Source: Holophagae bacterium (lineage in GTDB: Bacteria > Acidobacteriota > Holophagae > Acanthopleuribacterales > Acanthopleuribacteraceae). Taken from it: a stretch of DNA of 64,000 nucleotides. The notes under the pieces are model-generated. The model was given only the letters and a program-made list of their open reading frames with translations, was not told the origin of the DNA and ran no database searches. The DNA is taken from assembly GCA_030429565.1 (NCBI GenBank), contig JAUIFE010000005.1:372001-436000 (forward strand). Reading direction: 5' to 3'. This document shows positions 1 to 9,115 of the stretch, piece by piece; positions within the stretch are counted from its first letter, which is position 1; every line of letters begins with the position of its first letter. Both the position numbers and the translations under genes were made by a program.

Positions 1-350
1 TAATCCTGGGTCGCTTTGACCGAACCAACTTCGCGCAGGCCCAAATAGGACCAACTCTCGATGAAACTCGGGTAAACGCGGCGGCCGGCGCCGTCGATGA
101 CGCGGCAGCCGGCGGGGACGGCGACATCGCTGCCGATGGCCGTGATTTTTCCGTTTTCAAACACCAAGACGGCGTTTTCAACGACCTCGCCGACGACCGG
201 ATAAACGGTGACGTTTTTAAGGGCGACGGTTTGGGACTGGTTGGTACCGGGGATTTGGTCGTGGGCGACGATGGTGCTGCAGGCCAGACACATCATGGCC
301 GCGAGGACCGTGATGGGTGCCCGCTGTGCGAACGTGGCAAATAATTTCAA
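1..350 (-). CDS. Exported amidohydrolase-family protein, N-terminal part (cut by window edge)
   Basis: An open frame begins with TTG at 350-348 and runs off the left edge (about 116 codons visible). An AGGAGG ribosome-binding site at 355-360 overlaps the stop of the gene upstream and supports the TTG start. A basic and hydrophobic leader looks like a signal peptide. It is followed by the typical opening of imidazolonepropionase-like amidohydrolases: a strand motif ALKNVTVYPV, then a segment like VFENGKITAIGSD, then VIDGAGRRVYPSFIES. In the family the next residues would normally include the metal-binding HxH; here I read FIESWSYLG, so the first metal ligands seem to be missing, as in the N-terminal half of the neighbour. 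The gap to the upstream gene is 9 bp, so they probably share a transcript. Substrate unknown. Confidence 0.75.
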   Translation of the reverse strand, partial: MKLFATFAQRAPITVLAAMMCLACSTIVAHDQIPGTNQSQTVALKNVTVYPVVGEVVENAVLVFENGKITAIGSDVAVPAGCRVIDGAGRRVYPSFIESWSYLGLREVGSVKATQD

Positions 351-359
351 GGGGTCCTC

Positions 360-3300
360 CTAGTCGTGGGCGTGCAGGCTGTCGAGCGTTTCCGCGCTAA
401 AGGCGTCGAGATCTTCGCAGTGCATCATGCGGCGCGGTTTGCCTTTGGCGCGATCCGAAGCGCCGCCTTTGGCATCTGAGCTCAGCACCAATTGCAACAA
501 GGCGCGGCGCTGGGCGGCGGCTTGATCGCGTTGGGCGTCGGCTTCGCTGCGATCGAAATACTTGCGGCCGTCGATCCAGGTTTGTTGTGCGACTGCGTAC
601 ATCGATAGCGGGCTGTGGTTCCACAGTACGAAGTCGGCGTCTTTGCCCACTTCCAAGCTGCCGACATGTTCGTCGATACGCAGTTGTTTGGCCGGGTTTA
701 AGGTCACCATTTTCAGCGCTTCGTGTGGATCAACGCCGCCGTACTTCACCGCCTTGGCGGCTTCGGTGTTGAGGCGGCGCGCCAGTTCATCGTCATCGGA
801 GTTAAAGCCGACGACCACACCGGCTTGGTGCATCAGCGCCGCGTTGTAGGGAATGGCGTCGACCACTTCCATTTTAAACGCCCACCAGTCGGTAAAGGTG
901 TTGGCCATGGCGCCGTGGGCGGCCATTTCGGGCGCGACCTTGTAGCCTTCCAGGATGTGGGTGAAGACGTCGATTTTGAAACCGTAGTCTTCGGCAATGC
1001 GCATCAGCATCAGAATTTCGTCCTGACGGTAGCTGTGACAGTGAATCTGCCGTTTGCCGTCGAGGATTTGCAGCAGCGTTTCCCAGCGGTAGTCGCGACG
1101 GGGTGGTACACGTTGCGCTTTATCGGTGGCTTTTTCGTATGCTTCCCATTGGTTGCGGTAATCGCGGGCGGCGTCGAATTGATCGCGGAAGAACTGTTCG
1201 ACACCGAGACGCGTCAGTGGGTAGTAACCGTCGGGGGCGGGGAAGTTGGAGCGTTTGACGTTTTCGCCGAGGGCGAACTTAATGCCAGGCATCGACTTGG
1301 CGAATTTCATGCCTTCGGCGTCGGCGCCCCAGCGCAATTTAATCACCGAGTTCTGACCGCCGATGGGGTTGGCTGAACCGTGCAGTTGGTTGGCCATGGT
1401 TAAGCCACCGGCGAGTTGGTAATACAAGCTGATGTCGTCGGGATTGATGACCTCGTGGGTACCGACCTCGGCCGAGTTGGTGGTGGTCCATTCGTTGACC
1501 GCGTCCAAACCGGCGTGCGAGTGTTCGTCGATCAAACCGGCGGTCAGGTGTTTGCCTTGGCCGTCGATGACGGTCGCACCTTCGGGCACGGCGACATCGG
1601 CACCGACCGCGACGATTTTGCCGGCTTTCACCACCATGGTGCCGTTTTCAATCATGCCGGCCGGCCCCGAAGTCCAAATGGTGGCGTTGGTGACGGCGAC
1701 GACGGCGGGTTGTTCCGGGTCGGCCGTGCGGCCGTACGCACCATCTGGATAAACCACGGCGAGTGGCTCGGACAAAGATTTGGGACCTTTGTACGCTTTG
1801 GGTTTGTCTTCGCTGCCTGCTTTGTCGCGTTTGGCGTCGAGCGCAAAGCGCGAACCGTCACTTTTAATGACCCAGCCGTGCAGGCCGTCGGCCTCGATGC
1901 GGGCGCTGACGCGGGCCACGCCTTCGCCGGCGAGACCGGCGTCGTTAATGTGAAAGACCAAGCGACCTTGTTGATGCGACCAAGCCGACGTTTTGACATC
2001 TTTTTTGCCGCGTTTCAATTTACCTTTAATTTTGCCGGGCGTGCCGCTGATTGCCAGTGTGTACTTCTTTTTGGCCGCCGTGAAGCTGTAATCGCCCAGG
2101 ACGCCTTGTGTGTCTTCGGCGTCGTAGCGTTCGCGCTGACCGCGCACCCACGACTCGGCAATCTCGGTTTCGGTGGTGAACAGGTCACCCGCCGTAATGA
2201 AGAAGTTGGCAAGAGCGCCGGGTTTGATGACGCCCAGGCTGTCGCTTTGGTTTAACCAAGCCGCCGGTCGCGTGGTCAAAGCCGCCAAAAGGGCTTCCTT
2301 AGCCAAACCGCGATGGTGGCTCAGGCGTAAGTTGGCGAGGATATCCTTGCTTTTTTTCAGGCCGAAACTGGTGAGAACGAAAGCCACGTCTTGCTCGGCC
2401 AAGGCCGCCGGTGCCGCTGGCGAAAGGTACCAGTGCCGCAAATCGCGCAGGCTGACGACCGCTTCCGCGGCGGGATCGTTGATTTCGGGTTTGGTGGCGA
2501 AATCAAGCGGCAAGATCAGTTTGGGTTGATAATTTTTGAAGGATGCCACGCGACGGTAGGCGTCGTCACCCGCGAAAACCCAGGACTCGATTTCGAGTTC
2601 TTTGGCCAGCTTGAGAGCGCGCAGGGCTTCGTGGTGGTTGCGTACATTAAATAAAAAGGGTTTGTCGCCGCTGACGAACGGCGCTAACGCGGCCAAATCG
2701 GCGTTGACGCTGGGCGGCGTTTGTCCCTGGGGTTGCTTTTGGTAGGCGCTGTGCGCTTGTTGGTACCAGCGCGCGTCGGCAACCACCTGACGGATCATGG
2801 CGATGCCGCCCATCGCGGAATCGGGGTAGGCTTGCGGGACGGTGCCGCGAAAACCGACCACACCGGCTGCGTCACTTTGCAAGACCACATCGTTGGTGCG
2901 GCCTTCTTGCAACAGGGCCAAGCTCGCCGTGCCGCTAAAAATTCCGCCACTCGGCATAAACACGGCGGCGGTGAAACCGGCCTTGCGCAGTGCCTTGGCG
3001 CGTTTGGCGGGGTAGGTGTAGGTGTCGGCGACGCGTTTGCGCGCGCGGTTTTCCGGTTGATGGCCGGCGGTGCCTTTGGCTTCGCCGGCTTTGGCGCCGG
3101 GTTTCTTCCCGTCTTTGCCGAGATCGGCCATGAGGTCGATAAAACCGGGATAAACAAAAGCGCCTTTGCGATCAATGACGCGGGCATCGGCGGGGATTGC
3201 CACGTCGGTGGCCGCGCCAACGGCTTCGATCACGCCGTCGCGAACCACAATCACCGCGTCCTTGATTTCCGTTTGCGGATCGACTTGCACGGTGACGCCG

Positions 3301-3425
3301 GTGACGGCGTACGCGCCTGGCTGATGATCCTGCAAGCCGACAGGTTGGCGCGTGTGGTGGAGTGTTTGCGCACTGAGCAAGGTGGCTGCAAACAAGAACC
3401 AATAGCCAAAGATGGTGTTTTTCAT
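360..3425 (-). CDS. Exported two-domain amidohydrolase (imidazolonepropionase-like), 1021 aa
   Basis: A signal peptide (residues 1 to about 20) is followed by two amidohydrolase-like halves. The N-terminal half (about 35-450) has the composite beta-sandwich opening and PGFIDL but no HxH metal motif. The C-terminal half (about 590-1010) restarts with the same opening and carries GLIDEHSHAG (HxH), IHCHS, a later THILEG and FNSDDDE, the expected order of metal ligands in this superfamily. I infer that only the C-terminal half is catalytic and acts in the periplasm, possibly as a dipeptidase or cyclic-amide hydrolase; substrate unknown. Two tandem genes of this type are common next to each other in Gram-negative genomes. 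The ATG at 3425 is the start because the signal peptide begins there. Confidence 0.88.
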   Translation of the reverse strand: MKNTIFGYWFLFAATLLSAQTLHHTRQPVGLQDHQPGAYAVTGVTVQVDPQTEIKDAVIVVRDGVIEAVGAATDVAIPADARVIDRKGAFVYPGFIDLMADLGKDGKKPGAKAGEAKGTAGHQPENRARKRVADTYTYPAKRAKALRKAGFTAAVFMPSGGIFSGTASLALLQEGRTNDVVLQSDAAGVVGFRGTVPQAYPDSAMGGIAMIRQVVADARWYQQAHSAYQKQPQGQTPPSVNADLAALAPFVSGDKPFLFNVRNHHEALRALKLAKELEIESWVFAGDDAYRRVASFKNYQPKLILPLDFATKPEINDPAAEAVVSLRDLRHWYLSPAAPAALAEQDVAFVLTSFGLKKSKDILANLRLSHHRGLAKEALLAALTTRPAAWLNQSDSLGVIKPGALANFFITAGDLFTTETEIAESWVRGQRERYDAEDTQGVLGDYSFTAAKKKYTLAISGTPGKIKGKLKRGKKDVKTSAWSHQQGRLVFHINDAGLAGEGVARVSARIEADGLHGWVIKSDGSRFALDAKRDKAGSEDKPKAYKGPKSLSEPLAVVYPDGAYGRTADPEQPAVVAVTNATIWTSGPAGMIENGTMVVKAGKIVAVGADVAVPEGATVIDGQGKHLTAGLIDEHSHAGLDAVNEWTTTNSAEVGTHEVINPDDISLYYQLAGGLTMANQLHGSANPIGGQNSVIKLRWGADAEGMKFAKSMPGIKFALGENVKRSNFPAPDGYYPLTRLGVEQFFRDQFDAARDYRNQWEAYEKATDKAQRVPPRRDYRWETLLQILDGKRQIHCHSYRQDEILMLMRIAEDYGFKIDVFTHILEGYKVAPEMAAHGAMANTFTDWWAFKMEVVDAIPYNAALMHQAGVVVGFNSDDDELARRLNTEAAKAVKYGGVDPHEALKMVTLNPAKQLRIDEHVGSLEVGKDADFVLWNHSPLSMYAVAQQTWIDGRKYFDRSEADAQRDQAAAQRRALLQLVLSSDAKGGASDRAKGKPRRMMHCEDLDAFSAETLDSLHAHD

Positions 3426-3891
3426 AAAGATGGAATCCTTTTGAACTGCCGCCTGGATGAGGCGGAATCGAATAATGGAAGCAATAACAGGTGCATCTGA
3501 ATCAAGCTTTGCCGGCGCCGGGGTTCTTCTCGCCCCATGACCGACGTCTCATTGCGTACGTTGTTTCCCTTGGTGAACAGCGTGCGCGCGTCGCCCATTC
3601 CCGCTTCATAGCGCGCATCGGGCCGAAAGTGTGACGTAGCCGGCCCCAAGTGGGGGACGCCGAAACTGTCGGTTTACGAGCCCCGTCGGCTCCTTGGCGG
3701 CGTTGTCACACACGGTGTGTGCAAGACCGGCGGTGGTTGCCGTGAATGCAACCGCGCACCACATGGATGCCGTGCCCACGTGGGCCGAGGCGAAGGTCCG
3801 TCAAACCAGACAGGAGACTGCTAAAAGATACGCGTATTATAAACCCAATTTGGATCAGATCATGTTGTTCGGGCCGTTTCCTGCCGCCGGC
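3426..3891. other. 466-bp intergenic region, no convincing gene
   Basis: This lies between the amidohydrolase start (3425, minus) and the glycosyltransferase stop (3892, minus), so it should hold the end of one transcript and the promoter of the next. Short open frames exist on both strands but have no homology-like pattern or ribosome-binding site. The only structured element I see is the interrupted palindrome at 3707-3721. Confidence 0.6.
3707..3721. promoter_or_regulatory. Perfect interrupted palindrome CACACAC-G-GTGTGTG
   Basis: Seven-base arms (3707-3713 and 3715-3721) are exactly complementary around one central base. The site lies about 280 bp upstream of the amidohydrolase start codon on the minus strand. 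It could be an operator for a dimeric regulator; no regulator gene is adjacent, so this is only a pattern call. Confidence 0.25.
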
Positions 3892-5142
3892 TCAGCGAAA
3901 TAAATCCAACACCCAGCCCTTGCGGCGTTCCATCCAAATGTCCTGGCTGTTTTCTTGGGCGAAGGTCACGCCCGCCTGAATTCGCTGCGCCAACAACGCG
4001 CGATCGTGGTGAAAGGCCGTGATTTTCTCGGCCAATCCTTCTACCGAACGCCACGGCACCACGTCGACTGCGCCGGTATTGACCAGGTCCTTGTAATAAT
4101 CGGTATCAAACGCCAGCAGGGGAATGCCTGCCGCCATGGCGTCGAACAAGCTGCGCGGTGTATCTTGCGAAAGTGGGGCGGCCATTAATAAATGATAGTT
4201 GTACAGTTGGCTGAAGAACTCGGGGCCGAACGGAACCGCACCATAAAAAATCACGTAATCTTCGGCGCCCAACTCATGCGTCAGCGCTTTGAGCGCTGCT
4301 TCCTGGCTGCCCGCTCCCAGTATGTGCAAGCGGGCGCCGTGTGCGCCCTGTTCGCGCGCCAGTTTTACCGCGCGTATACAGTAGTCAATCCCCTTGTAGG
4401 GCACCAGTCGCCCGAAGAAGGTTAATTCCAACGGATTGTCTTTTTCTTGAACGGCGGCGACTTTGCTTGCCAAACGGGCTTCAGGAATTAGGTACTCGGG
4501 TGAGAAGGCCACATCGTAGAAGTTTTTGACGTGGCTTTTGCCTTTACCGTAGTCGTTCACCAAACTTTGGCTTTTGAGCATTAACAGCGAGCAGCAGGCT
4601 ACCGCCCAGCGAATTTGCAGAATGCGCATGGGATTGTAGAACCACTTGCTGATCATGTAACTTTTCTTGGACATGGCGCCGGTAGCGTACAGCATGTCGG
4701 CGCTGGTGCGGTTGTCGATGTCGATCACGAACACCGTTTTGCGGCGCAGCAACCAGCCGGTGAACAGGGAGAAAATTTCAAACGGCATCAGGATGTCGTA
4801 GGAAAGGCCGCTGTGGACAATGGCGGCCTTGCGGACGGCCCCGAAAATTTTCAAGTAAGTGGGCAGCCATAAGAACAAAAAGAACTTGAGGCGGCCGGTG
4901 TCGAAGGGGTGGAGCTGGGTGTAAAAAATCTGTTCTTCGGTTTCGTCGAAATGACCCAGGTGATCCTTGTTTTTCTCGTAATCGGCGTCTGACATCGAGG
5001 GTGCGGCAATGCGCATCGAGGAGAAGGTTGGCTCGAACATTTGTCGTGTGAGCCGCAGGTGTTCAACAAAAGCGCTTTCACAGGCGATGCGCCCGTCGGG
5101 GGCGCGATAGAACGCAACTGGAACAACCAATAGATACTGCAT
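3892..5142 (-). CDS. Glycosyltransferase, GT4-like (GT-B fold), 416 aa
   Basis: The C-terminal half has the hallmark of GT4 enzymes: LTFFGRLVPYKGIDYCIRA (about 235-255), then LHILGAGSQ, then a donor-binding region ending in LFDAMAAGIPLLAFD (about 345-360), where family members usually have E-x7-E; here the segment reads SQDTPRSLFDAMAAG, so the first Glu is not in its usual sequence. The N-terminal half carries aromatic and hydrophobic strands consistent with an acceptor domain. No signal peptide is clear; the enzyme is probably cytoplasmic or membrane-associated. It lies downstream of a flavoprotein and a chorismate-lyase-like gene on the same strand (189 and 150 bp gaps), so it may glycosylate an aromatic product. 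Acceptor and donor are unknown. Confidence 0.85.
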   Translation of the reverse strand: MQYLLVVPVAFYRAPDGRIACESAFVEHLRLTRQMFEPTFSSMRIAAPSMSDADYEKNKDHLGHFDETEEQIFYTQLHPFDTGRLKFFLFLWLPTYLKIFGAVRKAAIVHSGLSYDILMPFEIFSLFTGWLLRRKTVFVIDIDNRTSADMLYATGAMSKKSYMISKWFYNPMRILQIRWAVACCSLLMLKSQSLVNDYGKGKSHVKNFYDVAFSPEYLIPEARLASKVAAVQEKDNPLELTFFGRLVPYKGIDYCIRAVKLAREQGAHGARLHILGAGSQEAALKALTHELGAEDYVIFYGAVPFGPEFFSQLYNYHLLMAAPLSQDTPRSLFDAMAAGIPLLAFDTDYYKDLVNTGAVDVVPWRSVEGLAEKITAFHHDRALLAQRIQAGVTFAQENSQDIWMERRKGWVLDLFR

Positions 5143-5331
5143 GAGACCGCCTCAAGAAAAAATCAAAGGCCCGGGCAAGCGTGCCACGCGGCGCAAAAAC
5201 ACCGGTCGCAAGCTGTTAGGGGGAAATCATGCACATTCTACCTAAAAGCTGCGCCGGTGGGGACCGCTTCTTGAGAGGAATTGGCGCGCTGTGGCGCATG
5301 CCGGCAGCGGCGCCCAATATCGCCAACGCTG

Positions 5332-6597
5332 TTAGTCGGCCGTGGCGGTCAGGCTGGGTCGGCCGTGTTCGAGCGTGGCCGGCAAGGTGGCAAAATCGGC
5401 CATGGCGCTGAACAACTGGTCGAAATCGCGGAACACATTTCCGATCAGGCAATCGGTCAAGGCCGGGCGTTGATCGGGGTATTTTTTGACCAGGTCGCCG
5501 AAACTAAAGCCTTTGTCGTAAAAGGCGTAAACCAATTTGCGGAAGGCTTCCATGCCGCCGATGAAGGTGTCGGCGTAGTTTTGGAAACGGTGGCTGGAAA
5601 CATCACCGGCGCGTAGCGCCTCGATTCCCGCTTGGGCCGCCATTTCGCCACCGACAAAAGCGAGGAACAAGCCGGATGAAAAAACGGGATCGAGAAAGGC
5701 GAAGGCGTCACCCGCCAGCACCAGGCCGTCTTCGGCGATGTGTTTGGCGCGGTAGGAATAGTCGCCGGTAACGCGAAACGCGCCGTTGTGGCGGGCGCCT
5801 TGTAAGTGGTCGGCAATCCAGCGATTGGCCTGGACCTCGCGTTCGAAAATTTGCGCCGCGTCTCGACCGTCGCGGTAGAGGTACTCTTTTTCGGCGACGA
5901 TGCCGACCGAGGTTTTGTTGTCGGAAAGCGGCAAAAACCAGAACCAACCCTTCTCGGGGAGGTAGGCGATGGTGGTCGCACCTTCATCCAGGCCCTCATC
6001 GCGTTTGGCGTCCTCGTAGTAGGTCCAGATGGCGACCTTCTTCAAATGGGGATCGCGCACGCGCCACTGGTTTTTGTTAATGGCAAAACTATCACGGCCG
6101 CTAGCGTCAATCGTAAGCGTGGCGTGCAAGTCGATGTCGTGCCCGTCTTGCTGGGTACGCAGACCGCAAACGCGGCCGTCGCTGTCGCGCAAGAGGTCCT
6201 TGGCTTGGGTCTCAAAGTAGATTTCGGCCCCGGCTTCGCGGGCGTGGTCGACCAGAATTTGATCGAAGACGGTGCGATCCACCTGCCAGGTGGTTGCCGC
6301 CTCGTGGTTCATGTGTTGGGTGAAGTAAAACGGGGCCGAACAGCGGCCGTCCATGCCGGCAAATTGAACGCTGTGCTTCTTTTGGAACCCGGCTGCTTTA
6401 ATTTTGTCGATGAGGCCGGCGCGTTCCAGCGGAAAATAGCAGTAGGGGATGAGTGATTCGCCGACCCGGTAACGGGGAAACGCTGTTTTTTCGAGCACGG
6501 CGACATGGAAGCCGGCCCGTGCCAAATGCGTGGCGGCCAAACAGCCGGTTGGACCGGCGCCGACGATCACGGCGTCGTAAGCATTGCGATTGAACAT
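5332..6597 (-). CDS. FAD-dependent oxidoreductase of the tryptophan-halogenase / geranylgeranyl-reductase superfamily, 421 aa
   Basis: The N-terminus has the dinucleotide-binding motif VGAGPTGCLAATHLARAG (about 11-28) with an acidic residue at the end of strand 2 (VLEK). It is followed by FPRYRVGESLIP, the conserved FP-x-VGES-L segment of flavin-dependent halogenases and related reductases. GWFWFLPL (about 217-224) resembles the WxWxIP signature of halogenases. A second FAD-binding segment, GLVLAGDAFAFLDPVFSSG (about 290-308), is typical of the group. The reaction could be halogenation or reduction/hydroxylation of an aromatic or polyene substrate; the motifs alone do not decide. Context with a chorismate-lyase-like gene and a glycosyltransferase favours an aromatic substrate. 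Cytoplasmic. Confidence 0.85.
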   Translation of the reverse strand: MFNRNAYDAVIVGAGPTGCLAATHLARAGFHVAVLEKTAFPRYRVGESLIPYCYFPLERAGLIDKIKAAGFQKKHSVQFAGMDGRCSAPFYFTQHMNHEAATTWQVDRTVFDQILVDHAREAGAEIYFETQAKDLLRDSDGRVCGLRTQQDGHDIDLHATLTIDASGRDSFAINKNQWRVRDPHLKKVAIWTYYEDAKRDEGLDEGATTIAYLPEKGWFWFLPLSDNKTSVGIVAEKEYLYRDGRDAAQIFEREVQANRWIADHLQGARHNGAFRVTGDYSYRAKHIAEDGLVLAGDAFAFLDPVFSSGLFLAFVGGEMAAQAGIEALRAGDVSSHRFQNYADTFIGGMEAFRKLVYAFYDKGFSFGDLVKKYPDQRPALTDCLIGNVFRDFDQLFSAMADFATLPATLEHGRPSLTATAD

Positions 6598-6747
6598 GAG
6601 AGATTGCCTCCAGGACCGTTTAACCTAAAAAAGAGCGATTTGGGTGGATGAAACCGCTTAGGTTGGGTTTGATTAAGAGCTTACACAAGCCCTTCCCGAG
6701 GATCAACGTGCGGGTCGGCTGGGGAAACCACCGCGCCTGAATCGGCG

Positions 6748-7281
6748 CTATGGCGGTAAAATTTCGACCACTTCGGCGAGCGTGCGATCGGCGTCGGTCG
6801 CCAAGCGGTTAAGCCGTCCGTAAAGGGTGGTCGTGTGGTCTAAACCCATGATTTGATTAAGGGTCGTGTCACTTTCAATGCGAAAAAATCCCTGTAAGTC
6901 GCTGCGGCGCGGAATGGAAAAACGCGCCAACAATCCACCCAACGGGTAGCGACAACTCTCGACCAAGGGACGTACCTCGTCGTCAAAAGCATCCAGGAAA
7001 ATGCGGATCACGCCGAACTCAACCAGGTGACCATTGCTGTTGGTCAAGACGACCTTGCGCAATAGTTGATGAGGCTCGCGGATCACCTGCAGCGGCTTGA
7101 GCAAGATGGCGTCGCGGTAGTGTTGTTCCAGCCGTTGGGTCATGTCGCCTTCGTGGACCAGCAAATCGCGGTAAGGCCGCGGCATGGTGTGCCCGGGAAT
7201 GGCGCGCATGGCGGAGAGATCCAGGTCGAGCTGGGTCGCAAGGGTCGTAAAGATTGGTAAGGTGCTCATTTTCGTCGTCAT
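6748..7281 (-). CDS. Chorismate pyruvate-lyase-like protein (UbiC/DUF98 fold), 177 aa
   Basis: The pattern fits the chorismate-lyase fold: PRPYRDLLVHEGDMTQRLE (about 34-52), then L-R-K-V-L with G-H-L-V-E-F (about 75-90), and PLGGLLARFSIPRRSD (about 118-133), where PLG precedes the last strands. Family members release pyruvate from chorismate to give 4-hydroxybenzoate. The next gene downstream is a halogenase-like flavoprotein, which fits a phenolic precursor. The first ATG (7281) has no strong ribosome-binding site; a second at 7269 is possible. Similarity is at the level of pattern and length, so the activity is an inference. No ubiquinone genes lie nearby, so a role in secondary metabolism is as likely as in quinone synthesis. 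Confidence 0.6.
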   Translation of the reverse strand: MTTKMSTLPIFTTLATQLDLDLSAMRAIPGHTMPRPYRDLLVHEGDMTQRLEQHYRDAILLKPLQVIREPHQLLRKVVLTNSNGHLVEFGVIRIFLDAFDDEVRPLVESCRYPLGGLLARFSIPRRSDLQGFFRIESDTTLNQIMGLDHTTTLYGRLNRLATDADRTLAEVVEILPP

Positions 7282-7526
7282 GCCCCAAAATTACGAAGGT
7301 AATGCGGTAATAGTTTCACAAAAGATAGCCTGCTTGACTTCTCTTTATCGGCCAAAAGTCGGAAGAGAAAAGTCGCGCTATTTGGAAAAGTCGCACTGAA
7401 AAAAACTTGAATCAGCCTGATCCTTTCCTTAAGATAGGAGAACCTCACCAAGGATTCACAACGACGACGCGATTCCGGCGGGTGCGACAGTTTGCCGTCG
7501 ATGCGTCATATAAGAAAGTTTCTTTT

Positions 7527-8336
7527 ATGCTCCCGTCCTCCTTGCACATCGCTATTTTGTCGGAAGATGCCGAACGCGCACAACGTCTGCGCGACGCCTT
7601 TGATCTACTGGGCTTGGCTTCCTCTCCCTACACGCGTGAAACGCCGACGACTTGGCTCGACCAAACCAATCCGGTGTTGGTTTTTGTCGATTTACTCGAC
7701 GAATCGCACCGCATGAGTCACATTCGCACGGCGCTTGAGATTACAGGCCGTTTTAACAAACCGGTCCTGCTGTTGTCGCCCTGTGCCGCCAACGCCTTGC
7801 CTGATGCCTTTCAAGACGAGAGTGATCCGTTTCATTATCTCCATCCCGACTTCAGTCCGCGTGAGTTGCGCCTTTCGTTGGAGTTAGCCTGTTTGCGCAA
7901 CACCCTGAATCGCCGTGTGAAGGACCAAATTCAGCTAACCCGCTCGGTTATTCATCACAGCGGGCAAGCCCTGATTCAATTGGATCCCCAGGGAATCGTG
8001 CTGTTCATGAATGCCGAGGCCGAACGGCTCACCGGTTGGATGTTGCAGTTGGCACGGGGACGGCGTTTGGTGGAAGTGTTCCGCTCGCGTGACAGTCGCG
8101 AAGCTGGTGAACTCGAGCGCTTTATTTGTGAGGGCGGTGTCATGCCGGCGCCCACTCAGTGGCTTTATCCCTACGACGGTGAACCTGTTCAAGTACAGCG
8201 CGAGTTGGTACCGGTGGCGCGGGAGAACGGCGAGGCCGTTGGTTACTTCCTGATTTTTGGCCCGCCGGCACCGGCTGGGTTGCGTAATGGCGGCGAGAAA
8301 TCCTCGTTGCTCAACGGCTTGGCACGCACCAGTTAA
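7527..8336 (+). CDS. Receiver-like / PAS-domain signalling protein, 269 aa
   Basis: The N-terminal 120 residues look like a degenerate receiver fold: LHIAILSEDAERAQRLRDAF (strand and helix), then VLVFVDLLDESHRM, where the Asp could correspond to a phospho-acceptor, then PVLLLSPC. A PAS domain follows (about 140-250) with the characteristic GIVLFMNAEAERLTGW. No output domain (kinase, GGDEF, HTH) is present, so it is probably an adaptor or a regulator acting through protein contact. A longer frame begins with TTG at 7407 but has no ribosome-binding site, and the receiver fold starts right after the ATG at 7527. It diverges from the chorismate-lyase-like gene. Confidence 0.6.
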   Translation: MLPSSLHIAILSEDAERAQRLRDAFDLLGLASSPYTRETPTTWLDQTNPVLVFVDLLDESHRMSHIRTALEITGRFNKPVLLLSPCAANALPDAFQDESDPFHYLHPDFSPRELRLSLELACLRNTLNRRVKDQIQLTRSVIHHSGQALIQLDPQGIVLFMNAEAERLTGWMLQLARGRRLVEVFRSRDSREAGELERFICEGGVMPAPTQWLYPYDGEPVQVQRELVPVARENGEAVGYFLIFGPPAPAGLRNGGEKSSLLNGLARTS

Positions 8337-8433
8337 CCACTTCGACGCACCTCGTACTTGCGAACAAAGCTACCGAATCCTTTTCGCCGACCGGCCGGCG
8401 CCGTCCCTCTTTGCATAATTTTGCGGGGGCGAG

Positions 8434-8456
8434 TTCGGCTTCGCCGGCTTTTTTCC
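8434..8456 (+). terminator. Short GC hairpin with T run (weak terminator)
   Basis: The sequence CGGC-TTC-GCCG followed by CTTTTTT lies about 100 bp after the stop of the PAS protein gene. The stem is short, so efficiency is uncertain. Confidence 0.4.
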
Positions 8457-8559
8457 TTCAATTCATGATAATCTCACGTCGCGTGAACATGGCTTCAGGC
8501 GTCATGTGTCTGTGCATCGACCTGATGCCGATGCGGCCGTCGTGTCGGTGTGCCGAACG

Positions 8560-9042
8560 ATGAATCATGAGCTTTTGTCTGTCAGGAGTTGGGCCATTTA
8601 CGAATACAAATTGATCAAACGAATTGAATTTCACGAAGCCGATCCGGCTGGAATTCTTCACTTTTCCAATTATTTTCGCTACATGGAACTTGCCGAGCAT
8701 GAATTTTACCGCGAGCTGGGTTTCGCCGGCTTTCGCATGAAGAAGAAACACAGCTATGGCTGGCCACGTGTTAAAGCTGAGATGGATTATTTGGCGCCTT
8801 TGGCCTACGACGAAGAGGTTGAGATTCACCTTGTCGTCGAAGAGAAATTGCGCAAAGTGCTCAATTACCTGTTTTTCTTTCGTCGCGTCAGCGACGGTCG
8901 TTTGGTGGCAAAGGGTCGGTTAACCGTTGTGTTTGTCAGCGTTGATACCGATACCCGCAAGCTGAAAGCTGCCAGAATCCCCGATAAGCTCTACGATCAA
9001 ATCAGCGAAGCACCGAAAAAATTGCTTATCGTCGAAGAATAA
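8560..9042 (+). CDS. Hotdog-fold acyl-CoA thioesterase (4HBT/YbgC type), about 160 aa
   Basis: The active-site region EADPAGILHFSNYFRYME fits the D-x-x-G-x-x-H/Y pattern of 4-hydroxybenzoyl-CoA thioesterase/YbgC proteins, with Asp as the likely catalytic residue. It would hydrolyse an acyl- or aroyl-CoA in the cytoplasm. The frame is open from GTG 8506; ATG 8560 lacks a ribosome-binding site. Family alignment expects the protein to begin just before YEYKL, and exactly there an ATT (8596) follows AGGAG (8584-8588) at 7-nt spacing, so initiation at ATT is possible. It precedes a PaaK-like ligase by 73 bp; a thioesterase and a CoA ligase together suggest handling of an aromatic acid. Confidence 0.8.
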   Translation: MNHELLSVRSWAIYEYKLIKRIEFHEADPAGILHFSNYFRYMELAEHEFYRELGFAGFRMKKKHSYGWPRVKAEMDYLAPLAYDEEVEIHLVVEEKLRKVLNYLFFFRRVSDGRLVAKGRLTVVFVSVDTDTRKLKAARIPDKLYDQISEAPKKLLIVEE

Positions 9043-9115
9043 GAACCGCCCCGACCGTATCAATGCGGGTGGGGCTTGTTTCAGCACCGCCCCAACCTAG
9101 CAGAGGGAGCCCGCG

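Noticed and set aside
723..2255. Long plus-strand open frames (723-1376, 1416-2255)
   Set aside because: They are opposite to the amidohydrolase gene, whose motifs are clear. Their sequence is low in complexity (Gly, Val, Phe, Asp) as expected for the reverse of a GC-rich gene.
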